A DNA stretch of 64,000 bases. It comes from Promicromonospora iranensis. Its GTDB lineage: Bacteria > Actinomycetota > Actinomycetes > Actinomycetales > Cellulomonadaceae. Made by a program: the position numbers and the translations under genes. The stretch is taken from NCBI RefSeq assembly GCF_028994775.1, contig NZ_JAJQMN010000006.1:354282-418281 (forward strand). Direction: 5' to 3'. Below, one piece after another: positions 52,322 to 61,034 of this stretch (positions are counted from its first letter, which is position 1; the number at the start of each line of letters is the position of its first letter). The notes under the pieces are model-generated. The model did no database searches. It worked only from the letters and a program-made list of their open reading frames with translations, and was not told the origin of the DNA.

Positions 52322-53640
52322 CAGGCCACCTCAGCTGTCGTCGCGCGGCGGCCCTCGGTCCGTGCCCTTCCGGGGGGCCGCGCCCGGCGGGCGAGCCCGG
52401 CCTGGTCCGATGGCGCGGCGGCGGTCCCACCACCGCGTACGCCGCGCCGCTCCCGCGCGGCCTCGCCGGACGGCTCCGTGGGCAGCACGACCCGGACGGT
52501 GGTCCCGCCGTCCGGTCCTGGGGTCCACGTGGCCTCGCCGCCGCACAGCTCCGCGCGTTCGCGGACGCCACGCATCCCGTACCGGCCGCTGCCGGGCACC
52601 GCGGGACCGAGCCCCGTGCCGTCGTCGGAGACCACCAGCTCGACGATGTCGTCCGCCGCCGACACGACCAGCCCCACCCGGGAGGCGTGCGCGTGCTTGC
52701 GCACGTTCTCCAGCAGCTCGGTCACCATGGCCCGGACGTGCCGGGCACGGCCCCCTCCGGCCACCCGGTCGACCTCGGGAGCGATGTCGACGGCGGTAGG
52801 GATCCCCGTGCGCTCGGTCCACCGCCGGGCGACCTCGGTCACCAGGGCCGCCACACCGTCGGGGTCGTCGCGCAGCTCGCCGAGGGCGCGGCGGGTGTGG
52901 TCGTGCGTCGTCCGGACGGCGGCGCCCAGGTCGCGCGCCAGCCCGACCGTGCCCGGCGCCGCGCCCTCCCGTTCCAGCCGGTCGGCCAGACCGCGCGTGG
53001 CCAGGGCGAGCCCCGCCAGGTCGCCCGCCACCGTGTCGTGCAGGTCGCGGGCCAGGCTCAGCCGTTCGGCCAGGGCGGCCTGGTCGGCGCGGGCGGCCGC
53101 GAGCTGGGCCGACTGGACGGCCTGGCGGCGCAGCCGGCGGCCCAGGTGGGTGCCGGTCCAGGCCATGATGACGGTGAGCGCCGCACCGGCCGCGCCGGTG
53201 ATCAGGCCGCGCCAGCCGTCGCTGTACGCGGTGAGCTGGTACAGGCACAGGGGCACCGCCATCAGGAGCGCGAGCCGCAGGCCGGCGAACAGGCCCCACA
53301 GTGCGGCGGTGGCAGCGGCGTACACCGCCATGAGCGGCGACCCGGCCAGCGGCAGCAGCGCGATCACGGCGACGGCGGTGTCGCCCGCCAGCAGGATCCC
53401 GTTGCGGGCGTAGAACCGGCCCCGGGTGTCCCAGTTCAGCGCGGGCACGAACGAGAACGGCGCCGCGAGCACCACCAGGAACACGCCGAGCCAGCCCGCG
53501 CCGTCGAGCAGGGCCAGCACCAGCGCGAACGCCAGGATCACCAGCCGAACCTGGCACAGCAGACGCACCGCGGGCCCGATGGCGCGCTGCGTCAGCGCGT
53601 CCATCGCGCGGGGCGGGCTCAGCCGCTCAGAAAAGCCCAC
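52321..53640 (-). CDS. Sensor histidine kinase in the Tad locus
   Basis: A 439-residue kinase with about five N-terminal membrane helices. The phosphoacceptor region is LARDLHDTVAGDLAGLAL (HisKA_3), and the ATPase domain has VTELLENVRKHAHA and SGRYGMRGVRERAELCGG. The GTG start at 53640 overlaps the tadC stop by 14 bp; an ATG at 53604 is an alternative. It pairs with the next response regulator gene and is embedded in the pilus operon. Confidence 0.88.
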   Translation of the reverse strand: MGFSERLSPPRAMDALTQRAIGPAVRLLCQVRLVILAFALVLALLDGAGWLGVFLVVLAAPFSFVPALNWDTRGRFYARNGILLAGDTAVAVIALLPLAGSPLMAVYAAATAALWGLFAGLRLALLMAVPLCLYQLTAYSDGWRGLITGAAGAALTVIMAWTGTHLGRRLRRQAVQSAQLAAARADQAALAERLSLARDLHDTVAGDLAGLALATRGLADRLEREGAAPGTVGLARDLGAAVRTTHDHTRRALGELRDDPDGVAALVTEVARRWTERTGIPTAVDIAPEVDRVAGGGRARHVRAMVTELLENVRKHAHASRVGLVVSAADDIVELVVSDDGTGLGPAVPGSGRYGMRGVRERAELCGGEATWTPGPDGGTTVRVVLPTEPSGEAARERRGVRGGGTAAAPSDQAGLARRARPPGRARTEGRRATTAEVA

Positions 53641-54508
53641 CGAGCACCCCCGCGTTCGCGACGAGCACAGCCGACACGATCAGGATCAGCGCACCCGGCA
53701 GGATCGTCATCGTCACCGCGAGCGACACCATGGGCACCGCGCGCGCCGCACGCTGACGCACGTTCTCGGCGTGCTCGCGGCGCACGTCCGACGCGATGCC
53801 CGTCAGGGCGTCCGCCAGCGGCACGCCGAGCTCCTCGGCCTGCAGCAGCGCCGTCACGAACGTGCCGACCGCGGCGGACCGGCTGCGCTCGCGCAGCGCC
53901 ACGAAGGTCTGCCGCCGGGACGCGCCGACGTTCATCTCCTGCAGCGCGGTGCGCATCTCGGCGGCCAGCGCACCGCCGTGGAACTCGCACACCCGCTCCA
54001 GGGCCTGGCGGAAGCCCAGCCCGGCCGTCACGGTCACGGCGAGCACGTCGAGGAAGTCGGGCAGCTCGGCGTCGATCTGCCGCCGCCGCTTGCCGGCCTC
54101 GGTGTACAGCCACAGGCGCATCCACCCGCACAGCACCACGGCCATCGGCACGCCGACCGTCCAGAGGTCCTGCAGCGTGAACAGCAGTCCGAAGACCACG
54201 CCGAACACCACGAGCCCTGCCTCGCGCCGCACGAACATCGTCAGGGTGACGCCCTCGGGACGACCCGCGCGGCGGATGACGGTGTCGAGCCGCTGCAGCC
54301 GCTGCCGCCCGTGCAGCCGCACCGCCAGCGGGAGCAGCGGCGCGCCCACGCTGTCGAGCACGGCGACGAACCCGCGCTGCCGCGGCTCCTCCTCCGGCGC
54401 GTACTCCGCCTCGACGTCCTCCAGGCCGGTGCTGGTCAGCAGCCGCCCGGCGACCATCCCCAGCACCGCCAGCAGCGCGGCGCCCGCCGCGATCAGCAGC
54501 TCCAGCAC
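53627..54508 (-). CDS. tadC: Tad pilus platform protein TadC
   Basis: Type II secretion F-domain membrane protein, 293 residues. GKRRRQIDAELPDFLDVLAVTVTAGLGFRQALERVCEF is the T2SSF cytoplasmic helix region, with membrane helices at both ends. It partners TadB to form the inner-membrane platform. GTG start, 1 bp after the tadB stop. Confidence 0.9.
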   Translation of the reverse strand: MLELLIAAGAALLAVLGMVAGRLLTSTGLEDVEAEYAPEEEPRQRGFVAVLDSVGAPLLPLAVRLHGRQRLQRLDTVIRRAGRPEGVTLTMFVRREAGLVVFGVVFGLLFTLQDLWTVGVPMAVVLCGWMRLWLYTEAGKRRRQIDAELPDFLDVLAVTVTAGLGFRQALERVCEFHGGALAAEMRTALQEMNVGASRRQTFVALRERSRSAAVGTFVTALLQAEELGVPLADALTGIASDVRREHAENVRQRAARAVPMVSLAVTMTILPGALILIVSAVLVANAGVLGGLF

Positions 54509-54509
54509 G

Positions 54510-55433
54510 TCACACCTCCACCCTCGACAGCCGGCGGACCAGCAGGTACCCGATGGTGAACAGCCCGGTCGCGACGAGCAGGACCACCTGGCCGGCGAAG
54601 TTGGTGATCATCTCGTCCACCACGCCGGGGCTGAAGGCGTTCATCAGCGCCACCGCGCCGAACGCCAGGAAGATCACCGTGTACCCCGAGAACTGGGCCC
54701 CCATCGTCGACGTCACCACCTCCCGCCGCAGCCGCCGCCGCTCCTCCAGCGTCTGCCCGATCCCCGCCAGGGCCGTCACCAGCTCACCACCCGAGCGCCC
54801 TTGGATCGCCAGGGTCTGCACCAGCACCGACAGCTCCCGGGAGGGCAGCCGTTCGGTGAGGCTCGCCAGGGCGTCCTGGAGGGACCGGCCCACCGCCATC
54901 TCGGCGCCGATCTGTGCCACCTCGGACGCCGCGGGCTCGGTCATCTCCTCCGCCGCCATCTCCAGCGACCGGCGCACCGCGAGGCCCGCCGACGCGCCGT
55001 TGGCCAGCAGCCGGGCCAGCTCCGGCAGCTGCGCCACGAACCTGTCCACGCGCTGCTTGCGCCGTCGGTCCAGCCAGCGCCGGGCGCCCACCGCAACGAT
55101 CAGCACCGCGAGCGCCGCCGTCGCCCAGCCGAAGAGCGGCAGGACGACCAGACCCGCCGCGACCGCCGCGGCGCACGACCCGCTGAGGAACAGGGAGGGC
55201 GACCATGCCGGCAGGCCGGCCCCGGCCAGGAGCGCCACGAGGCGCTGCCCCCACCGGACGCGGACCAGCCGTTCGTCGAGCCGGGCGAAGACGGGCACGC
55301 CGGGCGGCTGGTCCAGGTCGGCGGTCTCGACCATGCGGCGTTCGGTCTCGGCGTTGCTGACCATGGTCGCCACCGTGGCGGCGGCCATCAGCAGGGTCAG
55401 GAGCAGGCCGAACGCGATGAGCAGGAACGTCAT
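54510..55433 (-). CDS. tadB: Tad pilus platform protein TadB
   Basis: T2SSF-domain protein of 307 residues. N-terminal helix MTFLLIAFGLLLTLLMAAATVATM, cytoplasmic core (VDRFVAQLPELARLLANGASAGLAVRRSLEM; LQTLAIQGRSGGELVTALAGI type segment), and C-terminal helices. The ATG overlaps the tadA stop by 4 bp (ATGA). Confidence 0.9.
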   Translation of the reverse strand: MTFLLIAFGLLLTLLMAAATVATMVSNAETERRMVETADLDQPPGVPVFARLDERLVRVRWGQRLVALLAGAGLPAWSPSLFLSGSCAAAVAAGLVVLPLFGWATAALAVLIVAVGARRWLDRRRKQRVDRFVAQLPELARLLANGASAGLAVRRSLEMAAEEMTEPAASEVAQIGAEMAVGRSLQDALASLTERLPSRELSVLVQTLAIQGRSGGELVTALAGIGQTLEERRRLRREVVTSTMGAQFSGYTVIFLAFGAVALMNAFSPGVVDEMITNFAGQVVLLVATGLFTIGYLLVRRLSRVEV

Positions 55434-56758
55434 CTGACCTCACCACTGGTCTCGTCCGGCACGGCCATCGGGGCCGAGGCCACCGTGGGTGCCGTCTCGC
55501 CCGCCCGGTGCAGCCGGTCCAGCAGCTCCGGCGGCGGGGCGGCGGCGACGAACCGGCCCGTCACGGAGCGGTCGGGGCCGATGAGGTCGGGGACGAACTC
55601 CATCAGCGGGGTCAGCGCGTACTCCTCGCGCCGCTGCGAGGTGACCGCCTGCACCTCGGTGACCCGGCGGGACCCGTCCTGCGCCCGCTCCAGGTGCACC
55701 ACCAGGTCGATCGCCGAGTTGATCTGGTCGCGCAGGGTCGCCGCGGGCAGGTCGAGCTCGCTCATCGACGCGAGCGTCTCCAGCCGGCCCAGCGCGTCCC
55801 GCGCCGTGTTCGCGTGCACGGTGGCCACCGAGCCGTCGTGGCCGGTGTTCATCGCCTGCAGCATGTCCAGCGTCTCGCCGCCGCGTACCTCGCCCACGAT
55901 GATGCGGTCGGGGCGCATGCGCAGCGCGTTGCGCACCAGGTCACGAATGGCGACGGCGCCCCGGCCCTCCACGTTCGCCGGACGGGACTCCAGCCGCACC
56001 ACGTGCCCCTGCTGGAGGGACAGCTCGGCGGCGTCCTCGATCGTGACGATCCGCTCGTGGTCCGGGATGAGGCCGGACAGCGCGTTCAGGAACGTCGTCT
56101 TGCCGGAGCCCGTCCCGCCGGACACCACGATGTTCAGCCGCGCCCGCACGCACGCGCCCAGCAGGCTCGCCGTGGTCAGGTCCAGCGTGCCGCGGTCCAC
56201 CAGCTCGCCCATCCGGAACGGCGTCGGGAACCGGCGGATCGTCAGGGTGGGCCCGTCCAGGGCCAGCGGCGGGATGATCACGTTCACGCGCTCGCCGCTG
56301 GGCAGCCGCGCGTCCACCATCGGCGAGGACTCGTCCACGCGGCGGTTGACCTGCGAGACGATGCGGTCGATCGTCTGGTACAGCTGCTCGACGGACGCGA
56401 ACCGCGCGTGGACCCGCTCGACCTTGCCGTAGCGCTCGACGAACACGTCCTGCGGCCCGTTCACCATGATCTCGGTGACGGACTCGTCGGCGAGCAGCGG
56501 TTCCAGCACACCCAGCCCGAGTGCGTCGTCGGTGATCCGCTGCACCAGCGCGCTGCGCTCGCGCGCCGACAGCACAGGTCCGTCGACGGAGAGGATCCGG
56601 GACAGGACCCGCTCCAGCCGCACGCGCCGCTGGGACGGCGAGAGCCGGGCGAGCTCGTCGACGTCGATCTCTTCCAGCAGCCGCTCGCGGTACACCTTCG
56701 CGAGGTCGTTGTCCTCGTCGTGCCGCTGGTCGGCGGCCAGCCGGTCACGTAGCGCCAT
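55430..56758 (-). CDS. tadA: Tad pilus secretion ATPase TadA/CpaF
   Basis: Hexameric traffic ATPase that powers pilus extension, 442 residues. N-terminal domain with VTEIMVNGPQDVFVERYGKVERV, Walker A GGTGSGKTT near 219, the Asp box IVTIEDAAEL, Walker B MRPDRIIVGEVRGGE and the His box TGHDGSVATVHANT. It is 18 bp after a tadE gene and coupled to tadB. Confidence 0.95.
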   Translation of the reverse strand: MALRDRLAADQRHDEDNDLAKVYRERLLEEIDVDELARLSPSQRRVRLERVLSRILSVDGPVLSARERSALVQRITDDALGLGVLEPLLADESVTEIMVNGPQDVFVERYGKVERVHARFASVEQLYQTIDRIVSQVNRRVDESSPMVDARLPSGERVNVIIPPLALDGPTLTIRRFPTPFRMGELVDRGTLDLTTASLLGACVRARLNIVVSGGTGSGKTTFLNALSGLIPDHERIVTIEDAAELSLQQGHVVRLESRPANVEGRGAVAIRDLVRNALRMRPDRIIVGEVRGGETLDMLQAMNTGHDGSVATVHANTARDALGRLETLASMSELDLPAATLRDQINSAIDLVVHLERAQDGSRRVTEVQAVTSQRREEYALTPLMEFVPDLIGPDRSVTGRFVAAAPPPELLDRLHRAGETAPTVASAPMAVPDETSGEVR

Positions 56759-56776
56759 GTCGGTCCTCCACCAAGA

Positions 56777-57133
56777 TCAGTCCTCCACCGGGAACGCGGC
56801 GGTCCGGGTCAGTGCGACGTCGACGATCTCCATGCCCGCGAGGCCCAGCGGCGCCGACACCTCGACCCGCACGCGTGCGGTCCCGTCGTCGACGTCGGGG
56901 GTCTTGTCCACCAGGTTCAGCCCGTCGGGGATCGTCAGCTCCACGGCCGCCTCCCAGTCCTGGCCCAGGCTCAGGGCGCGGGCCCCGTTGCGGGCAGCCT
57001 CCTGCGCGATCGACGCGGTCTGCGCCACGGTGATGCCCTGGATCGCCAGGAGCGCCACGAGCAGCATCGCGAACACCAGGCCGACCAGCTCGACGGACGC
57101 CTGCCCGCACTCACGGCGGGACTGCCCGGGCAC
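56777..57133 (-). CDS. tadE: TadE-like pseudopilin
   Basis: A 118-residue TadE-like protein. The N-terminus CGQASVELVGLVFAMLLVALLAIQGITVAQTASIAQEAARNGARA has the pilin-like Glu and one membrane helix, and the extracytoplasmic part is beta-rich. GTG start, 1 bp after the upstream fusion gene. Minor pilin or assembly factor. Confidence 0.88.
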   Translation of the reverse strand: MPGQSRRECGQASVELVGLVFAMLLVALLAIQGITVAQTASIAQEAARNGARALSLGQDWEAAVELTIPDGLNLVDKTPDVDDGTARVRVEVSAPLGLAGMEIVDVALTRTAAFPVED

Positions 57134-57134
57134 C

Positions 57135-58748
57135 TCAACCCTCCCGGAACACGACGGCCGAGGAGGACGCCGACAGGTCGACGCCGGGCAGGATCGTCGA
57201 GACCGTCACCCGCACGCTCACGGTCTCGGGCGACACCTCGATGTCGGACGGGGCGACGGCGGAACGGAAGGCGTCCGGCAGGCGCTCGCGCACGTCGTCC
57301 CGCACTTGGTCGACGACGCCGTCGCGGGGCCGGCCGCCGTCGTCGTAGTACCCCATGACCCCGACCGTCCGCGCGCCCTCCTGCGCCGCGGCCCGTGCCG
57401 CCAGCAGGCCTGACGCCCACCCGATGCCCTGCACGCAGAGCATGAGCGCCATGAGCACCAGCAAGATCACCACGGGCAGCTCGACGGTGGACTGGCCCGC
57501 CTCGGGGTCAGCGCCCTTGCGCCGGCCCTTCCGGCGGGACGACCCGGTGACCAGAGACTCCACTTCCGTGGGACCGTCAGCACCGCCCGCCTGGGTGGAG
57601 CTCTGCTCCGTCCGGAGCGCGGCGACGCCGACCTTGGCCACCGCCGTGTGCACGGCGGTCGGCGTCTCCAGCAGCGTCGCGGTGTTGACCGCGCCGGAGA
57701 ACGCGGGACCGCCGTCGGGCACGGTGAACGCGACCGGGCGCTCCACGATCCGCTCCACCAGCGCGGGCGTCACCTCGTCGCGCGAGGTGCGGCGGTTGAG
57801 CACCAGCTCCACCGCCGACGGGCGCCGGATCGCCAGCCTGTCCCACTGCGCCAGGCTGCGGCGTGCGGCCCGCAGCGCCGGGAGGTCCGGCGTGGTGACC
57901 AGCAGCACCCGGTCCGCGAACTCCAGGGCCGTGGCCCGCGGCTCGTCCAGGTGGGTGCCCACGTCGATCACCGCGAGGCCGGACTCGAACCGCAGGGCGC
58001 TCACGACGGACCTGGCCGCCGCCGCCGTCATCTCCTCGCCGCGCTCGCCCTCGCTCGGGGCGGGCAGCAGCCGCAGGCCTCCGGGCACCTCGTACGTGGT
58101 CTCCCGCAGCATGCGCCCGGTGATCTCGCCCTCCACCGCGGCGAGGTCCACCACCGAGCGGCGGGTACGGACCCCCGTGTAGGCGGTGAGGTCGCCCGCG
58201 CCGAGGTCGAGGTCCACGAGCACGGTGTCGCCGGCGCGCCCCGCCCGGGCGAGCAGCAGGGCCAGCACCGACGTGCCGACGCCGCCCTTCGCCCCGGCGA
58301 TCGCCACGACCTGGCCACTGCGGCCGCCGTTGCGCTCCGCGGCGATCGAGGCGCGGGCCATGGCGGACCACGACGCCACGGCCTCGAGGCGGGTCAGCAC
58401 CTCCTCCAGCCCCGCGTTCCGGGCGATCACCGAGCGCGCCCCGACCTCCATCGCGGCGGCCATGGCCCGGCTCATCTCGGCCGGGCCATGGGCGTCCACG
58501 ACCATGACGATGCCGGTGAGCGGCGTGGCCAGACCGACGGCGCGGGCCACCGCGTGCCCGTGCCCGTCGTCGGCGGCCTCGTCGACGACCACGATCCCGA
58601 TGTCCGGCTGCCGGTCCAGCGCGGTCAGCACGCCCGCGCCGTCGGACACCGCCGCGGCGAGCTCGAAGTCGTCGGACTCGGCGAACACGTGGCCGAGGTG
58701 GTCCCTGACCTCGAGCGACGGCGTCGCGAGCAGCACCTTGGTCGCCAT
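57135..58748 (-). CDS. CpaE/TadZ-like ATPase fused to a TadE-like pseudopilin
   Basis: A single 537-residue protein. Residues 1-130 resemble a receiver-like CpaE N-domain. Residues about 146-380 are a MinD/ParA-type ATPase with the atypical KGGVGTS P-loop at 154-160, VLVDLDLGAGDLTAYTG and VLNRRTS. A basic linker SSRRKGRRKG (403-412) is followed from about 415 by EAGQSTVELPVVILLVLMALMLCVQ and a TadE-type extracytoplasmic region. CpaE positions the pilus machine; here it appears tethered to the membrane by the TadE helix, N-in/C-out. The reading frame is continuous. The ATG at 58748 is 2 bp after the cpaB stop. Confidence 0.87.
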   Translation of the reverse strand: MATKVLLATPSLEVRDHLGHVFAESDDFELAAAVSDGAGVLTALDRQPDIGIVVVDEAADDGHGHAVARAVGLATPLTGIVMVVDAHGPAEMSRAMAAAMEVGARSVIARNAGLEEVLTRLEAVASWSAMARASIAAERNGGRSGQVVAIAGAKGGVGTSVLALLLARAGRAGDTVLVDLDLGAGDLTAYTGVRTRRSVVDLAAVEGEITGRMLRETTYEVPGGLRLLPAPSEGERGEEMTAAAARSVVSALRFESGLAVIDVGTHLDEPRATALEFADRVLLVTTPDLPALRAARRSLAQWDRLAIRRPSAVELVLNRRTSRDEVTPALVERIVERPVAFTVPDGGPAFSGAVNTATLLETPTAVHTAVAKVGVAALRTEQSSTQAGGADGPTEVESLVTGSSRRKGRRKGADPEAGQSTVELPVVILLVLMALMLCVQGIGWASGLLAARAAAQEGARTVGVMGYYDDGGRPRDGVVDQVRDDVRERLPDAFRSAVAPSDIEVSPETVSVRVTVSTILPGVDLSASSSAVVFREG

Positions 58749-58750
58749 GC

Positions 58751-59455
58751 TCAGCCCTGTCCCTTCGGGGTCGATCCGTCGTAGACGCGCTGCTCGGCCG
58801 GGAGCATGTCCTCGTCACCCGCACCCCGCAGGGCGAGGCGCAGCTTCACCGAGAAGGACTCGACGTACGCGAGCGTCAGCGCGTCCTCGGTGCTCAGCGC
58901 GAACGTCACCGGCAGGCCGCTGCTGGTGGACAGGTCGTCCGGGTCCTCCAGCGTCCGCGGCAGGCCGACCTCGAGGACCAGCACGTTCGAGACCCACACC
59001 CGGGAGACCGGCTTCACGTCACCGGTGCCACCCATGGTGGCGATGATGTCGACGTGGTCGCCGGGCGCCACCTTGCCGGCCACGCCCGTCTCGGCGTCCA
59101 CGATGATCGCCACCTCGCGGAACCCTGGTTGCACGCCCGGCCGCTCGACCAGCATGCCGTCCTGCAGCAACGAGCCCTTCTCGTAGTCGGTCGCCGCCAC
59201 CAGGTCGTCGACGTCCGCCACGTCCCGCAACGCGCTCCGCGGCACCCAGCGCTCCGGGACCGTCACCCGGTCCAGCATGGACCCGTCGATGGACTCCAGG
59301 GCATCCACCGACCGGTTGAGCTGGAGCACGGTCACCATGGGCCCCACCTGGGAGCTCACGGTCCTGACGTAGGAGAGGACGCCGACGAAGACGGCGACCG
59401 CGAGGATCGAGGTGACGACGAGGAAGAACACTCCCCGGCGCTGACGCGGGTTCAA
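58751..59455 (-). CDS. cpaB: CpaB/RcpC-like SAF-domain pilus protein
   Basis: A 234-residue protein with one N-terminal membrane helix (GVFFLVVTSILAVAVFVGVLSYV). A SAF domain follows (MLDRVTVPERWVPRSALRDVADVDDLVAATDYEKGSLLQDGML) and an RcpC-type region (KVAPGDHVDIIAT). TTG start at 59455 with GGGAG 7 bp upstream, overlapping the previous stop by 4 bp. Confidence 0.87.
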   Translation of the reverse strand: MNPRQRRGVFFLVVTSILAVAVFVGVLSYVRTVSSQVGPMVTVLQLNRSVDALESIDGSMLDRVTVPERWVPRSALRDVADVDDLVAATDYEKGSLLQDGMLVERPGVQPGFREVAIIVDAETGVAGKVAPGDHVDIIATMGGTGDVKPVSRVWVSNVLVLEVGLPRTLEDPDDLSTSSGLPVTFALSTEDALTLAYVESFSVKLRLALRGAGDEDMLPAEQRVYDGSTPKGQG

Positions 59456-60297
59456 CTGATCGCTCCCTGGGGGTCGGGCTGGGTGTCGGGCAGGGTGTCG
59501 GGCTGGATGGCGGGCCGTCCCGCACGGGACAGGTCGCCCCGGTCGGTTCGCACCGCTCGGGGACGGCGCTCCCCGATGTCGCAGAAGATGCAGGCCGCGG
59601 TGACGGCGCGGCCGCAGGCGTCGCACGCGCCCCACAGGTACGAGCGGGACAGGGCGGTCGTGACCGCCGCGCCCAGCGAGCCGTCGATCGTCGACGCTTC
59701 CAGCCAGCGCGCCGCGGGCCAGCCGTCTCCGACGCCGGTCAGCTGGGTGTCCGGCGTACGGGGCAGCAGCTCGCCGTCCTCCACCCGCACCACTGGCCGG
59801 GCGGAGCGGGCGACGACGAGCGTGTCGCCGCCGTCCGGCACCCCGAAGCTCCCGCGGAACCGGCTGACCGTGCCCCTGCCGACGTCGACCACGAACGCCG
59901 TTCCGGGCAGGTAGCTGCCCGCGTGCTGGCGGAAGGTGGGCGCGGGGCGGTGCAGCGAGGCGACGCTCGACACGAGGGCTCGCGTCGTGGTGCGGGCGAG
60001 CACCTCGTCGGCCACCGCGCGGGCGGACGACGCGGTCAGGCCCGACGCCGAGATGCCCGCCAGCATCACGGCCCACGCCGTGCAGGGGGCGTCGACGTGC
60101 AGCACCCCCACCCGTTCCGCCCCGAGCACCAGGCGGGCGGCCCGGGCGACCTTCCGGGCCTGCTCGTCCCGCGTGGCGAGCACCACGTCGTCGGCCGGGA
60201 GCTCGGCCACGGCGTCGACGACTGCACCCAGCGCGCGGTCCGTCCGATGTACGGCCGGGTGCACACCCTCCGGCCCACCGATCGCGATGACCTGCAA
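59452..60297 (-). CDS. Tad-locus protein of unknown function with C4 zinc-ribbon
   Basis: A 281-residue protein at the head of the Tad operon. TTG start at 60297 behind GAGGAGAGG. No signal or membrane segment. The N-terminal 190 residues alternate beta and alpha elements (LQVIAIGGPEGVHPAV; DDVVLATRDEQARKVARAA; GTAFVVDVGRGTVSRFRG). The C-terminus has a CDAC ... CIFC pair with nine residues between, a compact zinc-ribbon. I do not recognise the family. Its place as first gene suggests a cytosolic regulatory or chaperone role in pilus assembly. Confidence 0.75.
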   Translation of the reverse strand: MQVIAIGGPEGVHPAVHRTDRALGAVVDAVAELPADDVVLATRDEQARKVARAARLVLGAERVGVLHVDAPCTAWAVMLAGISASGLTASSARAVADEVLARTTTRALVSSVASLHRPAPTFRQHAGSYLPGTAFVVDVGRGTVSRFRGSFGVPDGGDTLVVARSARPVVRVEDGELLPRTPDTQLTGVGDGWPAARWLEASTIDGSLGAAVTTALSRSYLWGACDACGRAVTAACIFCDIGERRPRAVRTDRGDLSRAGRPAIQPDTLPDTQPDPQGAIS

Positions 60298-60394
60298 AGA
60301 CGTTCCTCTCCTCGAACGGCCCGAAAGCAGCCACGAGCAACTCGCTGCCGCGATCCTCACACCCGAATGGCGCAAATCACCTCATATTGGCCAT

Positions 60395-60418
60395 GGCTTG
60401 GGGAAGAGTTCCCAAGCC
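60395..60418. promoter_or_regulatory. Inverted repeat between the Tad operon and DUF192 gene
   Basis: GGCTTGGG and CCCAAGCC form 8-bp arms around an 8-nt spacer in the 183-bp divergent promoter region. A possible operator for the Tad operon, for instance for the Tad-locus response regulator. Confidence 0.5.
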
Positions 60419-60480
60419 GTTCACCAAGGCGGGTGAAACTCGTTTCCAGGCCGGTAGCCACCACCGAGGGGAGCATCACC

Positions 60481-60819
60481 GTGCAGCAGGTCAGGCTCGT
60501 GGTGGACGAACGTCCCGTCGCCGAGGCCGTCGTCGCCGACACCGTCCTCACCCGAGCGCGCGGGCTGCTGTTCCGACGCGTGCTGCCGGAGGCCCTGCTG
60601 CTGCGGCCGTGCACATCGGTGCACGGCGCGTGGATGCGGGTACCGCTCGACGTCGCCCTGCTCTCCGCGGACCTGCGGGTCGTGCACACGCAGGTGCTGC
60701 GCCCGTGGGGCATGACCGCGCCCCGCAGAGGGGTCGCCCAGGTGCTGGAGGCGCCGGCCGGGAGCTTCGCCCGCTGGGGGCTGCGGCCGGACAGCCAGGT
60801 CGCCCTGGTCCAGGAGTAG
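60481..60819 (+). CDS. DUF192 family protein
   Basis: A 112-residue protein with the DUF192 pattern: ARGLLFRRVLPEALLLRP, then SVHGAWMRVPLDVALLSADLRVVHTQVL and the closing AQVLEAPAGSFARWGL. GTG start at 60481 behind GAGGGGAG. No signal peptide, unlike many relatives. Divergent from the Tad operon; function of the family is not established. Confidence 0.8.
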   Translation: MQQVRLVVDERPVAEAVVADTVLTRARGLLFRRVLPEALLLRPCTSVHGAWMRVPLDVALLSADLRVVHTQVLRPWGMTAPRRGVAQVLEAPAGSFARWGLRPDSQVALVQE

Positions 60820-60844
60820 CGCGCCGGCCGGGTCATGGCACCCC

Positions 60845-60889
60845 GTCGCCGCGCCCCGCGTCGCCGCGGCGACGCGGCGCTACGGCGAC
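60845..60889. terminator. Convergent GC-rich hairpin with a perfect 20-bp palindrome
   Basis: CGCGTCGCCG at 60857 and its complement form a perfect 20-bp palindrome, extended by outer arms GTCGCCG/CGGCGAC. Likely terminator between the DUF192 gene and the minus-strand 818-residue gene. Confidence 0.55.
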
Positions 60890-60903
60890 TGCGGGCCCCG
60901 GGA

Positions 60904-60983
60904 CTGGTCACCAGGCCAACCTAGGGAGCAGAACCGCAGGTCACGACGGTCCGGCGACCCAACTGTGCGCCCAGAACGGGTAG
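60904..60983 (-). repeat. Duplicated leader sequence, copy 1 (downstream of the 818-residue gene)
   Basis: Matches 63484-63563 at about 59 of the first 70 positions, in the same orientation. Shared parts include GCCAACCTAG and GCGACCCAACTGTGC on the plus strand. The equivalent GTGACCAG start at 60911 opens a short frame (VTSPGARSRRS...) that runs antisense into the DUF192 gene, so this looks like the remnant of a paralogue's 5' end. Confidence 0.75.
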
Positions 60984-61034
60984 GCCCCCGGGCCCATCGC
61001 CGCATCATCTCGTCCGCTGTGCGGCGCCCGCACC

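Noticed and set aside
60357..60911. Minus-strand frame of 184 codons across the DUF192 gene
   Set aside because: Only its first bases resemble the 818-residue gene start; the rest is antisense to DUF192. Treated as a leader remnant, not a gene.
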